From assembly GCF_017896165.1 (NCBI RefSeq), contig NZ_JAFCNB010000027.1, forward strand, positions 1-63,493: DNA of 63,493 nt, read 5' to 3'. Shown here piece by piece: positions 26,232 through 33,885 of the stretch (position 1 is its first letter; each line of letters opens with the position of its first letter). Under the pieces are notes generated by a model. It was not told the DNA's origin, made no database searches, and saw only the letters and a list, made by a program, of their open reading frames with translations. Source of the stretch: Microbispora oryzae. Its GTDB lineage: Bacteria > Actinomycetota > Actinomycetes > Streptosporangiales > Streptosporangiaceae. A program made the translations under genes and the position numbers.

Positions 26232-27134
26232 ATGAATGACCTGGAGGTGCGGCAGCTCCGCTACTTCGTCGCGGTCGCGGAGGAACTGCACTTCGGGCGC
26301 GCCGCCGCCCGGCTGGGCATGGCGCAGCCTCCGCTGTCCCGCACAATCCGGGACCTGGAACGGCAGCTCGGTGTGACGCTCTTCGAGCGGACCACCCGGC
26401 AGGTGAAGCTCACCGGCGCCGGAGAGGTCCTGCTGCGCGACGCCAGAACCGCCCTGGAGGCGATCACCGCCGCCGCTCACCGTGCTCGGCACGCAGGCAG
26501 CACCTCGCCCCGGCTGCGCATCGCAATCAAGGCCGACATCGACGGCGGCCTGCTGCCACAGATCCTGGACGCCTACGGCACCGACCCCGCCGCCCTGCCC
26601 ACCGAACTGGTCCTCGGAGGGCTCGGCGATCAACCCAAGGCACTGCGCGACGGCCTGGCCGACGTGGCGCTCGTGCTTCGCCCCATGGACGACCGCGGGC
26701 TGGACAGCGAGTCGCTGATCACCGAGCCGGTCCTGGTCGCCATGGCCGCCACCGACCCGCTGGCCGCCAGGACCGAGCTGCGCCTGGCCGACCTGGCCGG
26801 CCGGAGCCTCCCCAGCGGCGCGCCGGCCGACGGCGGCCGTGCCGTGCCGCGCCGGCCCGGGGTGACAAGGCCGGCCTCCAACCTGTCGGAGATCTTCAGC
26901 CTCGTCGAAACGGGCAGCATCGTGTTCTTCGCGCCTGCCTCGGTCGCCCGACGCAACCCGCGCCCAGGGGTCGCCTACCGGCCGGTCAGCGACCTGCCGA
27001 ACTGCACACTGGCCATCGTGTGGCCCCAGGACGCCCGCTCACCGGCCGTCGCCGCCTTCGTACGCGTCGCATGCACGATCGCAGCCACCCGCCGCACACA
27101 AGCAGAGCCCCAGATGCAGAGCACGACCGCCTGA
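26232..27134 (+). CDS. LysR-family transcriptional regulator
   Basis: A 300-residue LysR regulator. The N-terminal winged helix is LEVRQLRYFVAVAEELHFGRAAARLGMAQPPLSRTIRDLERQLGVTLFERTTR, followed by an effector domain that begins at about residue 90 (RLRIAIKADIDGG). It is divergent from the NmrA-like oxidoreductase across 123 bp, the classic LysR-target arrangement. The -10-like TACCCT just before the start suggests a short leader. The ligand is unknown. Confidence 0.93.
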   Translation: MNDLEVRQLRYFVAVAEELHFGRAAARLGMAQPPLSRTIRDLERQLGVTLFERTTRQVKLTGAGEVLLRDARTALEAITAAAHRARHAGSTSPRLRIAIKADIDGGLLPQILDAYGTDPAALPTELVLGGLGDQPKALRDGLADVALVLRPMDDRGLDSESLITEPVLVAMAATDPLAARTELRLADLAGRSLPSGAPADGGRAVPRRPGVTRPASNLSEIFSLVETGSIVFFAPASVARRNPRPGVAYRPVSDLPNCTLAIVWPQDARSPAVAAFVRVACTIAATRRTQAEPQMQSTTA

Positions 27135-27210
27135 GGGCCGTCGCTCAGGGGACTGGCCAGCATTTAGAGGTATTTATGGGGACATAATGCGGTGACCTAA
27201 GGAGCTGCCC

Positions 27211-28467
27211 ATGGCCATCACTCGTGCCGAATGCCAGGCCCTCGACGACCGGGACCCGCTGAGGGAGTTCCGGGACGCGTTCTCACTGCCCCCAGGCATC
27301 GTCTATCTGCTCGGGAACTCGCTCGGGGCGCTGCCCCGGCACACCCCGGAGCGGGTGGCGCGGACCGTGGAGTCCGAATGGGGCGTGCATCTCGGGGCGA
27401 GCTGGAACACGGCGGGGTGGTGGGACCTGCCGCAGAGCACGGGCGACCGCATCGCGCCGCTGATCGGGGCGGGGCCGGGGCAGGTGCTCGCCGGCGACTC
27501 GACCTCCGTGAACATCTTCAAGGCGGTGGCCGCCGCCCTGCCACTGCGCCCCGGCCGCCGGGTCATCGTCTCCGACCTGGACAACTTCCCCACGGACCGG
27601 TACGTCGTGCAGGGGGCCGCCGACGCGCTCGGGTCGTACGAGATCAGGGACGTCGGCTCCCTGGGTTCCCAGGACTCAACCGGCTCCCCGGATGACGCTC
27701 TCGCGGACGCGCTCGACGACGATGTGGCGCTCGTCCTGCTGTCGCAGGTCGACTACAGAACCGGGGCGATGCGCGACCTGGCCCAGGTGACCGAACGGGT
27801 CCAGGCGGCCGGCGCGATCATGATCTGGGACCTGTGCCACAGCGCGGGCGCCCTGCCCGTCGAGATCGGCGCCGCCGACTTCGCCGTCGGCTGCACTTAC
27901 AAGTACCTGAACGGAGGCCCCGGGGCACCCGCGTACATCTACGTCGCGCCGCGGCATCAGGAGGCCGTCCGCAACGTGCTGTCGGGCTGGCACGGCCACG
28001 CCGCGCCCTTCGCCTTCGAGCCGGACTACCGGCCGGCGCCCGGCGTGCGCCGGTTCGCCACCGGAAGCCCACCCGTGCTGTCGTACGCGGCGCTCAACGC
28101 CTCGCTGGACATCTGGGAGAAGGTGGACATGCACCAGGTCAGGGCCAAGAGCGTGGCGCTGACCTCGCTGTTCGTCGAGCTGCTCGACGAGCTGGCGCCG
28201 GACCTCGAGCTGGCCGGCCCGCGCGACCCGGAGCGGCGGGGCAGTCAGGTCAGCTACCGCCATCCCGACGGCTATCCGGTGGTCCGGGCGCTGGCCGACC
28301 GGGGCGTCGTCGGCGACTACCGCGCGCCCGACATCGTGCGGTTCGGCTTCGCCCCGCTTTACCTGCGCCACGTCGACGTGTTCGACGCGGCGACCGCGCT
28401 CGCGGCCGTGCTCTCCGACGAGTCCTGGCGGGACGAGAAGTACGCGCACAGGTTGGCCGTCACCTGA
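27211..28467 (+). CDS. kynU: Kynureninase
   Basis: PLP-dependent hydrolase that splits kynurenine to anthranilate and alanine (or 3-hydroxykynurenine to 3-hydroxyanthranilate). The 418-residue protein has family landmarks YLLGNSLGALPR near residue 32, SWNTAGWWDLPQ, AGDSTSVNIFKA, DLDNFPTDRYV, the aspartate region MIWDLCHSAGALPV, and the PLP-lysine segment GCTYKYLNGGPGAPAYIYV near residue 230. ATG with AAGGAG upstream; a CATAAT at 27183-27188 is a possible -10. No tryptophan 2,3-dioxygenase or kynurenine formamidase adjoins it, so the pathway must be completed elsewhere. Confidence 0.95.
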   Translation: MAITRAECQALDDRDPLREFRDAFSLPPGIVYLLGNSLGALPRHTPERVARTVESEWGVHLGASWNTAGWWDLPQSTGDRIAPLIGAGPGQVLAGDSTSVNIFKAVAAALPLRPGRRVIVSDLDNFPTDRYVVQGAADALGSYEIRDVGSLGSQDSTGSPDDALADALDDDVALVLLSQVDYRTGAMRDLAQVTERVQAAGAIMIWDLCHSAGALPVEIGAADFAVGCTYKYLNGGPGAPAYIYVAPRHQEAVRNVLSGWHGHAAPFAFEPDYRPAPGVRRFATGSPPVLSYAALNASLDIWEKVDMHQVRAKSVALTSLFVELLDELAPDLELAGPRDPERRGSQVSYRHPDGYPVVRALADRGVVGDYRAPDIVRFGFAPLYLRHVDVFDAATALAAVLSDESWRDEKYAHRLAVT

Positions 28468-28477
28468 GGCCGCCGGC

Positions 28478-28501
28478 GCCCGCTCCCGTGCGGGAGCGGG
28501 C
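28478..28501. terminator. Terminator between kynU and the zinc-finger gene
   Basis: Perfect 11-bp stem with a 2-nt loop (GCCCGCTCCCG tg CGGGAGCGGGC), directly after the kynU stop and serving both convergent genes. Confidence 0.8.
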
Positions 28502-28510
28502 CGGAAGGCG

Positions 28511-28999
28511 TCAGGAACGGCGGGCCAGGGTGGCCACGATGTCGCCGGCCAGAGCGACACAGCGGTCGCAGATGCGGCCGCCCTCGCCGTGGACCATGTG
28601 GACGCCGGGGCCCGGCGGACGCCGGCAGAACGAGCACGACGTCTCGATCCTGCGGCGTCGGTTGGCCAGATGACGGTGGGCGAACCGGGGGGCGAAGCGG
28701 GGAGCGAGACGGGGGGCGAACCGCGGCGCGAAGCGGGGGGCGAAGCGCCTCCGGGCCGACGCCCGGGCGGCGGTGAATCGCTCCATGATGGCGGCCCAGC
28801 TCACGCCCGCCTCTCTGGCCTGCCGTACGGCGAGGTCGAGCAGGGCGTCGCCGTGCCGGTGCCCGTCAGCCGGCTCCGCCTGCTCCGCTTGCTCGGCCAG
28901 CTCGGCGGCGAGGGCGATCGCGGCGGACAGGTTCTCCAACGGGTCCGCGGGGTCGGCCGACCGGGAGCGGGCCCGGTCAAGTAAGTCAGATGGCTCCAT
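28511..28999 (-). CDS. Orphan ClpX-type C4 zinc-finger protein
   Basis: A 162-residue protein ending in a ClpX-type zinc-binding domain (CSFCRRPPGPGV...ICDRCVALAGDIVATL) but with no AAA+ ATPase. The N-terminal 80 residues are helical (ENLSAAIALAAELAEQ, LLDLAVRQAREAGVSWAAIMERF). Between the two lies a repeat of FAPR units (RRFAPRFAPRFAPRLAPRFA). In ClpX this zinc domain dimerises and binds substrates or adaptors, so the protein could be an adaptor for Clp proteases or a stand-alone dimerisation module. ATG at 28999 starts after the promoter-distal extension. Confidence 0.72.
   Translation of the reverse strand: MEPSDLLDRARSRSADPADPLENLSAAIALAAELAEQAEQAEPADGHRHGDALLDLAVRQAREAGVSWAAIMERFTAARASARRRFAPRFAPRFAPRLAPRFAPRFAHRHLANRRRRIETSCSFCRRPPGPGVHMVHGEGGRICDRCVALAGDIVATLARRS
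28678..28749 (-). repeat. 12-bp tandem repeat (FAPR units) in the zinc-finger gene
   Basis: About six imperfect 12-bp units in frame, encoding RFAP/RLAP. They form a basic, proline-punctuated linker. Confidence 0.75.
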
Positions 29000-29080
29000 G
29001 GCCGCAACACTAGGTTGTCGCCCAAAGATGATCAAACGGTTCGTACGGGGTCGTCTGTCCGGGATCCGCACGCGGGAGAT

Positions 29081-29101
29081 TTACTTGCTCCGCGCAGCAA
29101 C
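29081..29101 (+). promoter_or_regulatory. MarR-type operator 1 at the FMN reductase promoter
   Basis: TTTACTTG followed by a near-palindromic partner (the inner TTGCTCCG/CGCAGCAA has one mismatch). It overlaps a -35-like TTGCTC (29085-29090); a -10-like TTAGGT follows at 29108-29113. The same TTTACTTG half-site precedes the nearby marR gene. Confidence 0.55.
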
Positions 29102-29111
29102 TACTGTTAGG

Positions 29112-29130
29112 TTGCATGCGCAAGCAAACA
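29112..29130 (+). promoter_or_regulatory. MarR-type operator 2 at the FMN reductase promoter
   Basis: GTTGCATGCGCAAGCAAAC, an imperfect dyad whose right arm reads GTTTGCTTGC on the other strand, close to the TTTACTTG half-site. It would cover the transcription start of the 29149 gene. Confidence 0.5.
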
Positions 29131-29148
29131 TCTCTCAAGAGGTAAGTC

Positions 29149-29709
29149 ATGACCAGAATCGGCATCATCCTCGGCAGCACCCGTCCCGGCCGCAACGGCG
29201 AGGCGGTGGCCCGCTGGGTCCTCGACCTGGCCAAGCAGCGTCCTGACGCCGAGTTCGAGCTCGTCGACCTGCTCGACTATCCCCTTCCCCACCTCGACGA
29301 GGCGATCCCGCCGTCGATGGGTCAGTACAGCCAGCCGCACACCCTCCAGTGGGCGGAGAAGATCGCCTCGTTCGACGGGTTCGTCATCGTGACCCCCGAG
29401 TACAACCACTCCACGTCGGGCGCCCTGAAGAACGCCATCGACTTCCTGTTCGCCGAGTGGAACAACAAGTCCGTCGGGTTCGTGAGCTACGGCGCGGTCG
29501 GCGGCGCCCGCGCGGTGGAGCACCTGCGGCTCATCGCCGGCGAGCTCATGATGGCCGACGTGCGGAACCAGGTGATGTTCTCGCTGGCCACCGACTTCGA
29601 GAACTACAGCGTCTTCCAGCCGAAGGATTACCACCAGGGCCTGCTTCACGCCATGCTCGACCAGGTCGTCGCCTGGAGCAACGCGCTGGCGCCGCTGCGG
29701 AGCGCCTGA
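29149..29709 (+). CDS. NAD(P)H-dependent FMN reductase (flavodoxin-like fold)
   Basis: A 186-residue flavodoxin-fold FMN/quinone reductase. The phosphate-binding GSTRPGRNGEAV loop is at residues 9-20 and the flavin loop TPEYNHSTSGALKNAIDFL near residue 80, followed by FVSYGAVGGARAVEHLR. Such enzymes reduce FMN or quinones and protect against electrophiles. Two dyads in the promoter match the one in front of the convergent marR gene, so a MarR-controlled quinone or electrophile response is likely. ATG with AGAGG upstream. Confidence 0.93.
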   Translation: MTRIGIILGSTRPGRNGEAVARWVLDLAKQRPDAEFELVDLLDYPLPHLDEAIPPSMGQYSQPHTLQWAEKIASFDGFVIVTPEYNHSTSGALKNAIDFLFAEWNNKSVGFVSYGAVGGARAVEHLRLIAGELMMADVRNQVMFSLATDFENYSVFQPKDYHQGLLHAMLDQVVAWSNALAPLRSA

Positions 29710-29771
29710 GCCGCCCAGCCGAGCCGGTCACCTGAGCCGACCGCCTCGGTCGGTCACCGGAGTCCGTCGTA

Positions 29772-29807
29772 CGAGGGGTCCGTCGTCGCAAGGCGGCGGA
29801 CCCCTCG
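29772..29807. terminator. Bidirectional terminator between FMN reductase and marR
   Basis: Perfect 11-bp stem CGAGGGGTCCG (29772-29782) and complement (29797-29807), 14-nt loop. Next to it a 15-bp direct repeat TGGTGCCTCAGCCGG occurs twice at about 29814-29843. Confidence 0.8.
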
Positions 29808-29834
29808 GCTCGTGGTGCCTCAGCCGGTGGTGCC

Positions 29835-30296
29835 TCAGCCGGTGGCGACTCGGCTCAACGACAGGGTGAGCTGCTTGAGATCGAGGCCGTCGAGGTGATC
29901 GAGGAGGTGCCGGCGAATGCTGTCCAGATGGGTCGGCCACGCCTTCTCCAGCCGGGCCAGGCCGACGTCGGTGATAACCGCGTTCCAGCCGCGGGCGTCC
30001 TCGTCGCACTTGACCCGCTGGACAAGGGCCCGCCCCTCCAGCCGGGAGACGATCCGCGTCATACCGCTCAAGGACAGATGACAGGCGGCCGCGAGCTCGC
30101 TCATCCTCATCAGCTGGTGTGGGGCCTCCGACAGGTGCATGAGTGTCAGATATTCGCTGAGCGACATGTGTTGCTCGCGCATGAGATCGGCTTCGAGCGC
30201 GCGCGGCAGAGCGTAGGTCACCTGTCCGAGCGTGCGGATCAGGGCCTCCTCGTCCTGGGAAAGCGGCTGGGGGCGCGGATCCGAGGTCGCGGACAT
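29835..30296 (-). CDS. MarR-family repressor
   Basis: A 153-residue MarR winged-helix dimer: helices ALIRTLGQVTYALPRALEADL, the DNA-binding part MSELAAACHLSLSGMTRIVSRLEGRALVQRV, and the wing KCDEDARGWNAVITDVG. A cysteine in AACHLS and one in VKCDED could sense thiol-reactive compounds, but this is speculative. The gene converges with the FMN reductase and carries a related TTTACTTG operator in front of it. The ATG has no ribosome site and lies 8-10 bases from the operator, so the transcript may be leaderless. Confidence 0.9.
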   Translation of the reverse strand: MSATSDPRPQPLSQDEEALIRTLGQVTYALPRALEADLMREQHMSLSEYLTLMHLSEAPHQLMRMSELAAACHLSLSGMTRIVSRLEGRALVQRVKCDEDARGWNAVITDVGLARLEKAWPTHLDSIRRHLLDHLDGLDLKQLTLSLSRVATG

Positions 30297-30304
30297 ATGT
30301 CTAG

Positions 30305-30323
30305 TTTACTTGAGAAGGCAAGC
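30305..30323 (-). promoter_or_regulatory. MarR-type operator 3, in front of marR
   Basis: TTTACTTGAGAAGGCAAGC: the TTTACTTG half-site shared with operator 1, with CAAGC as partner. Its placement right before the marR ATG suggests autorepression. Confidence 0.5.
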
Positions 30324-30371
30324 ACCGCCCTTCCGGCGGGAAGGTCTACGGGCACGACCTAATCTGGACGC

Positions 30372-30815
30372 GTGAGGATGCCGGCCGAGCGGGCACGTGA
30401 ATTGTTCGCCGCCGTCCGAGTCGCCCGGCTGGCGACCGCGAGCCGGGACGGGGTGCCGCGCCTGGTGCCGGTGACCTTCGCCTTCGCGGACGAGGCCGGT
30501 CTCGGCACAATCGTCACCGCCGTCGACCACAAGCCGAAGAGCACGTCCGATCTGCGCCGCCTGCGGGACATCGCCGCCAACCCGGCGGTCTGCCTGCTCG
30601 CGGACCACTACGAGGACGACTGGGAGCGGCTGTGGTGGGCGCGGGCGGACGGACGTGCCCGCGTCGTCGAGACGGGCGAGGATCGTGATCTCGCCGTCGA
30701 GCGGCTCGTGAACAGGTACGCGCAGTATCGGGAACGGCCCCCGGCCGGCCCCGCCATCCTCGTCCGCGTGGACCGCTGGTCCGGCTGGTCGTACGCGGAC
30801 GTGCCGAGCGGGTGA
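30372..30815 (+). CDS. PPOX-class F420-dependent oxidoreductase-like protein (TIGR03668 type)
   Basis: A 147-residue split-barrel flavin/F420-binding protein. Typical segments are RELFAAVRVARLATASRDGVPRLVPVTFAF, the DHKPKSTSDLRRLRDIAANP stretch characteristic of the TIGR03668 subfamily, CLLADHYEDDWERLWWARADGRARVV, and the C-terminal RVDRWSGWSYADVPSG. Members are proposed to bind deazaflavin F420; the substrate is unknown. GTG at 30372, with ATG two codons later as an alternative. Confidence 0.85.
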   Translation: MRMPAERARELFAAVRVARLATASRDGVPRLVPVTFAFADEAGLGTIVTAVDHKPKSTSDLRRLRDIAANPAVCLLADHYEDDWERLWWARADGRARVVETGEDRDLAVERLVNRYAQYRERPPAGPAILVRVDRWSGWSYADVPSG

Positions 30816-30916
30816 CGACATAGCGGTGCCAGAATCGGTGCCGGAAGGTGCCGGAATCAGATGTGAGCGGGGCCGGTTGCAGTGTTGCGGCGACCCCCCA
30901 AGATCAGGAGAGCTCT

Positions 30917-31549
30917 ATGACGGCGACTGACACATCGAGCACGCCTGTCCGCCCCAAGGTGGACTTCTACTTCGATCCCGCCTGTCCCTTCGCCTGGATC
31001 ACCTCCCGGTGGATCCTGGAGGTCGAGCGGCAGCGCGACATCGACCTGCGTTTCCGGGTGATGAGCCTGTCCGTGCTCAACGAGGGCAGGGACGTCTCCC
31101 AGGACTACCGCACCTTCCTCGACGGGGCGTGGGGCCCGGTGCGCGTCTGCATCGCCGCCGCGCAGCACAGCGGTGAGCCCGTTCTGCGTGATCTCTACAC
31201 CGCGCTGGGCACCCGCATTCACAACCAGGGCAACAAGGACTACGACCTCGTCATCAAGGAGGCCCTCGCCGACGTCGGGCTGCCCGCGGAGCTGGCCGAG
31301 GCGGCGGTGAGCACGGACTACGACGAGGCGCTGCGCAAGAGCCACCACGAGGGGATGGACCCGGTGGGCATGGACGTCGGCACCCCCACCATCCACATCG
31401 ACGGGGTGGCGTTCTTCGGACCGGTGCTCAACCGCATCCCCCGCGGCGAGGAGGCCCTGCGGACCTTCGACGGCGCCCTCGCCCTGGCCGCCAATCCCAA
31501 CTTCTTCGAGCTGAAGCGGACCCGCACCGGCGGGCTCGACTTCAGCTGA
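30917..31549 (+). CDS. Mycothiol nitroreductase-like DsbA-family protein, resolving Cys replaced
   Basis: A 210-residue DsbA-fold protein very close in pattern to the mycobacterial mycothiol-dependent nitroreductase Rv2466c: [54 protein letters not shown], the cis-proline [27 protein letters not shown], and a C-terminal [15 protein letters not shown]. As I recall it, Rv2466c has a CPWC active site; here it reads CPFA, so only the N-terminal cysteine (about residue 24) remains. That predicts a monothiol, mycoredoxin/S-transferase-like mechanism. ATG at 30917 follows AGGAGAG. Confidence 0.9.
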   Translation: MTATDTSSTPVRPKVDFYFDPACPFAWITSRWILEVERQRDIDLRFRVMSLSVLNEGRDVSQDYRTFLDGAWGPVRVCIAAAQHSGEPVLRDLYTALGTRIHNQGNKDYDLVIKEALADVGLPAELAEAAVSTDYDEALRKSHHEGMDPVGMDVGTPTIHIDGVAFFGPVLNRIPRGEEALRTFDGALALAANPNFFELKRTRTGGLDFS

Positions 31550-31693
31550 GGCCCGCAAGCCTCTGGTCCGGAGGCTGCGCGCCCGGCGGTTGAGCCCGCC
31601 AGCCGGGCCCGGAAGCCGGGCCCGGCCGGTTGGTCCGGCAGCTGAAGTCCGGCTCTCAGGTCGCCGCCGCGTGGAGGTGGCGCCGCGGACCGG

Positions 31694-33163
31694 TCAACCG
31701 GCCGCGGTCTCCTCGGCGACGGCGGCCGGGACGCCCGGCGCGGCGGCGGGACGGACCCCGGCCCGCCCGCGCCCGGAGACGGTCCCGGGGATGGCGAGGA
31801 CGACTAGGGCGGCCAGCAGGGCCACTCCCGCGCCGATGGCGAGCCCGGCGCGGAAGCCGTTCTCCGACGGGACGGTGATCGGCCCGAGCCGCGTGGTCAT
31901 GTGCGCCAGGACCACGCCCATGACGGCGCTCGCGGTCGAGGTGCCGATCGAGCGCATCAGGCTGTTCAGACCGTTGGCGGCGGCGCCCTCGGCTACCGGG
32001 GCGGCCGACATGATCAGTGCCGGCATGGCGGCGTAGGCGAGCCCGACCCCCGCGCTGATCACACTCGCGAAGATCAGTACGCCCCAGACACCGTCCATCA
32101 GCGCGAGGCCCAGCGCGTATCCGCAGGCGATCACGACGGCGCCCGTGAAGAGGGAGACCTTGGGTCCCCGCGCCCTGGAGAGCCGTGCGGCGAACGGGGA
32201 GACCACCATCATCATCAGCCCCGCGGGCGCCATCCACAGACCCGCCTCCAGCATCGACTGGCCCAGGCCGTAACCGGTGACCACGGGCAGCTGCAGGAGC
32301 TGCGGCGTCACGAGCGACATCGCGTACATCGCGAAGCCGATCACAACGGAGGCGAGGTTCGTCATCAGGATCGGGCGGCGCGCGCTGGTCCGCAGGTCGA
32401 CGAGGGGGGCGGAGCTGCGCAGCTCCCACAGCCCCCAGAGCAGGAGGACGACCACGGCGGCGGCGAAGAGGCCCAGCGTCGTCCCGCTGCCCCAGCCCCA
32501 GTCGCCCCCCTTCGAGACGGGCAGCAGCAGGCAGAGCAGGCCCACGGACAGCCCCAGCGCGCCGACGACGTCGAAGCCGCCGCCCGCCCGTACGGACGAC
32601 TCGGGGACCACCCAGAGAATCAGTACGGCGGCGATGAGCCCGAGGGCGCCGGAGCCCCAGAACAGGGCGTGCCAGTCCGCCTTCTCGGCCACCGCCGCCG
32701 ACGCGGGCAGGCCGAGGGCGCCGCCCACCCCGAGCGACGAACTCATGATCGCCATGGCGGAGCCGAGCCGCTCGGGCGGCACCACGTCGCGCATGATGCT
32801 GATGCCGAGGGGGATCACGCCCATGCCGAATCCCTGCAGGGCCCGGCCGATGACCATCGGCGTCAGGGTGTTAGCCGGCGCGCACACGATCGAGCCGATG
32901 ATCAGCATCGCCGTGCTGACGACGAGCAGGCGCCGCTTGCCGTACAGGTCGCCGAGCCGTCCGATGACGGGGGTGGCGACGGCGGCGGACAGCAGGGTCG
33001 CGGTGATGGCCCACGAGGCGTTGGCGGCCGAGGTGTGCAGCAACCGGGGGAGGTCGGGGATCAGGGGGACGACCAGGGTCTGCATGACGGAGACCGTGAT
33101 GCCCGCACCGGCCAGTACGCCCACGACCGCACCGGTGCGGTGCGTCGGGGAGGAGACGCTCAT
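31694..33163 (-). CDS. MFS drug-efflux transporter, DHA2 (14-TM) type
   Basis: A 489-residue major facilitator with about 14 membrane segments. Motif A appears as GRLGDLYGKRRLLVV after TM2, motif C-like GVGGALGLPASAAVAE in TM5, and RALQGFGMGVIPLGISIMRD in TM4, the pattern of DHA2 multidrug exporters. Drugs or toxic metabolites are the expected substrates. ATG at 33163 with GGAG at optimal spacing. A MarR repressor gene diverges from it across 124 bp containing a clear dyad. Confidence 0.93.
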   Translation of the reverse strand: MSVSSPTHRTGAVVGVLAGAGITVSVMQTLVVPLIPDLPRLLHTSAANASWAITATLLSAAVATPVIGRLGDLYGKRRLLVVSTAMLIIGSIVCAPANTLTPMVIGRALQGFGMGVIPLGISIMRDVVPPERLGSAMAIMSSSLGVGGALGLPASAAVAEKADWHALFWGSGALGLIAAVLILWVVPESSVRAGGGFDVVGALGLSVGLLCLLLPVSKGGDWGWGSGTTLGLFAAAVVVLLLWGLWELRSSAPLVDLRTSARRPILMTNLASVVIGFAMYAMSLVTPQLLQLPVVTGYGLGQSMLEAGLWMAPAGLMMMVVSPFAARLSRARGPKVSLFTGAVVIACGYALGLALMDGVWGVLIFASVISAGVGLAYAAMPALIMSAAPVAEGAAANGLNSLMRSIGTSTASAVMGVVLAHMTTRLGPITVPSENGFRAGLAIGAGVALLAALVVLAIPGTVSGRGRAGVRPAAAPGVPAAVAEETAAG

Positions 33164-33232
33164 GAAATTCTCCACTCGGCACCGGGGAGTGCCACTCGTC
33201 AAACGTGCGAACGCGCGGTGTGCATCCTACAT

Positions 33233-33246
33233 ATGATGTGCATCAT
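33233..33246. promoter_or_regulatory. MarR operator between MFS and marR genes
   Basis: ATGATG-TG-CATCAT dyad, embedded in a longer A/T-rich symmetrical stretch (33221-33252) with repeated TGCAT. It is the only AT-rich patch in the divergent gap. Confidence 0.6.
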
Positions 33247-33287
33247 GCATATCCCGGGGGTGGGCGTTCGTCAGGAAGGGTGACGGC

Positions 33288-33839
33288 ATGGAGCAGGAGA
33301 TCGCGGAGATCGAGCGGGAGCTGAGGCTGGTCGGCCGGCACGTGGTGATGGGGGCGTTCTGCGCCAGATCCGACCGGGCCCTCGAACGCAGCGCCTACCT
33401 CCTCCTCAGCAGAATCGAGATCGAGGGCCCGATGTCGATCGGACAGCTCGCCGAGGCGTTCGGGCTCGACACCTCCACCGTGAACCGGCAGACCGCCGCC
33501 CTCCTGCGGAGCGGCGTGGCGGAACGCATCCCCGATCCGGACGGAGGGCTCGCCCGTAAGCTCCGCATCACCGAGGAGGGGGCGCGCCGCCTGCGCGCCG
33601 ACCGTGAGTGGGCCATTGAGGGCCTCGGCCTGGTGCTGGACGACTGGGCCCCCGGCGAGGTGGCGGCCTTCGCCCAGGTGCTGAGGCGATTCAACATGGC
33701 GATCGAGCGGCGGGAGGGGCGCCAATGGCCCCGGCCCGGCGTCCCCTCCGGCATCGTCCCGGGTGAGGTCTCCAGCGTCGTCTCCGGTGGCGTCTCCGGC
33801 GAGCTGGGCGAGCTCGGGAGGGGCGCCCCGGCATCCTAG
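33288..33839 (+). CDS. MarR-family regulator of the divergent MFS exporter
   Basis: A 183-residue MarR protein. DNA-binding region SIGQLAEAFGLDTSTVNRQTAALLRSGVAERIPDPDGGLARKLRITEEG. A low-complexity C-terminal tail after about residue 150 (GIVPGEVSSVVSGGVSGELG) is unusual for the family. It is divergent from the DHA2 exporter with a shared dyad, so exporter de-repression on binding a drug is the expected circuit. ATG with GGAAGGGTGAC upstream. Confidence 0.9.
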   Translation: MEQEIAEIERELRLVGRHVVMGAFCARSDRALERSAYLLLSRIEIEGPMSIGQLAEAFGLDTSTVNRQTAALLRSGVAERIPDPDGGLARKLRITEEGARRLRADREWAIEGLGLVLDDWAPGEVAAFAQVLRRFNMAIERREGRQWPRPGVPSGIVPGEVSSVVSGGVSGELGELGRGAPAS

Positions 33840-33870
33840 GACCACTAGTAGTATTCCTATGGTCTCTAGG
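33836..33870. promoter_or_regulatory. Inverted repeat at the TetR-hydrolase promoter
   Basis: CCTAGGACC and GGTCTCTAGG form an interrupted dyad flanking TAGTAT (33849-33854, -10-like). It is a plausible autoregulatory TetR operator just before the 33886 gene. Confidence 0.45.
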
Positions 33871-33885
33871 AAACGGGGTGGTCGT

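Noticed and set aside
30917..31549. Loss of the second active-site Cys as a hidden Sec codon
   Set aside because: The codon at the CPFA alanine is GCC, not TGA, and no other stop interrupts the frame.
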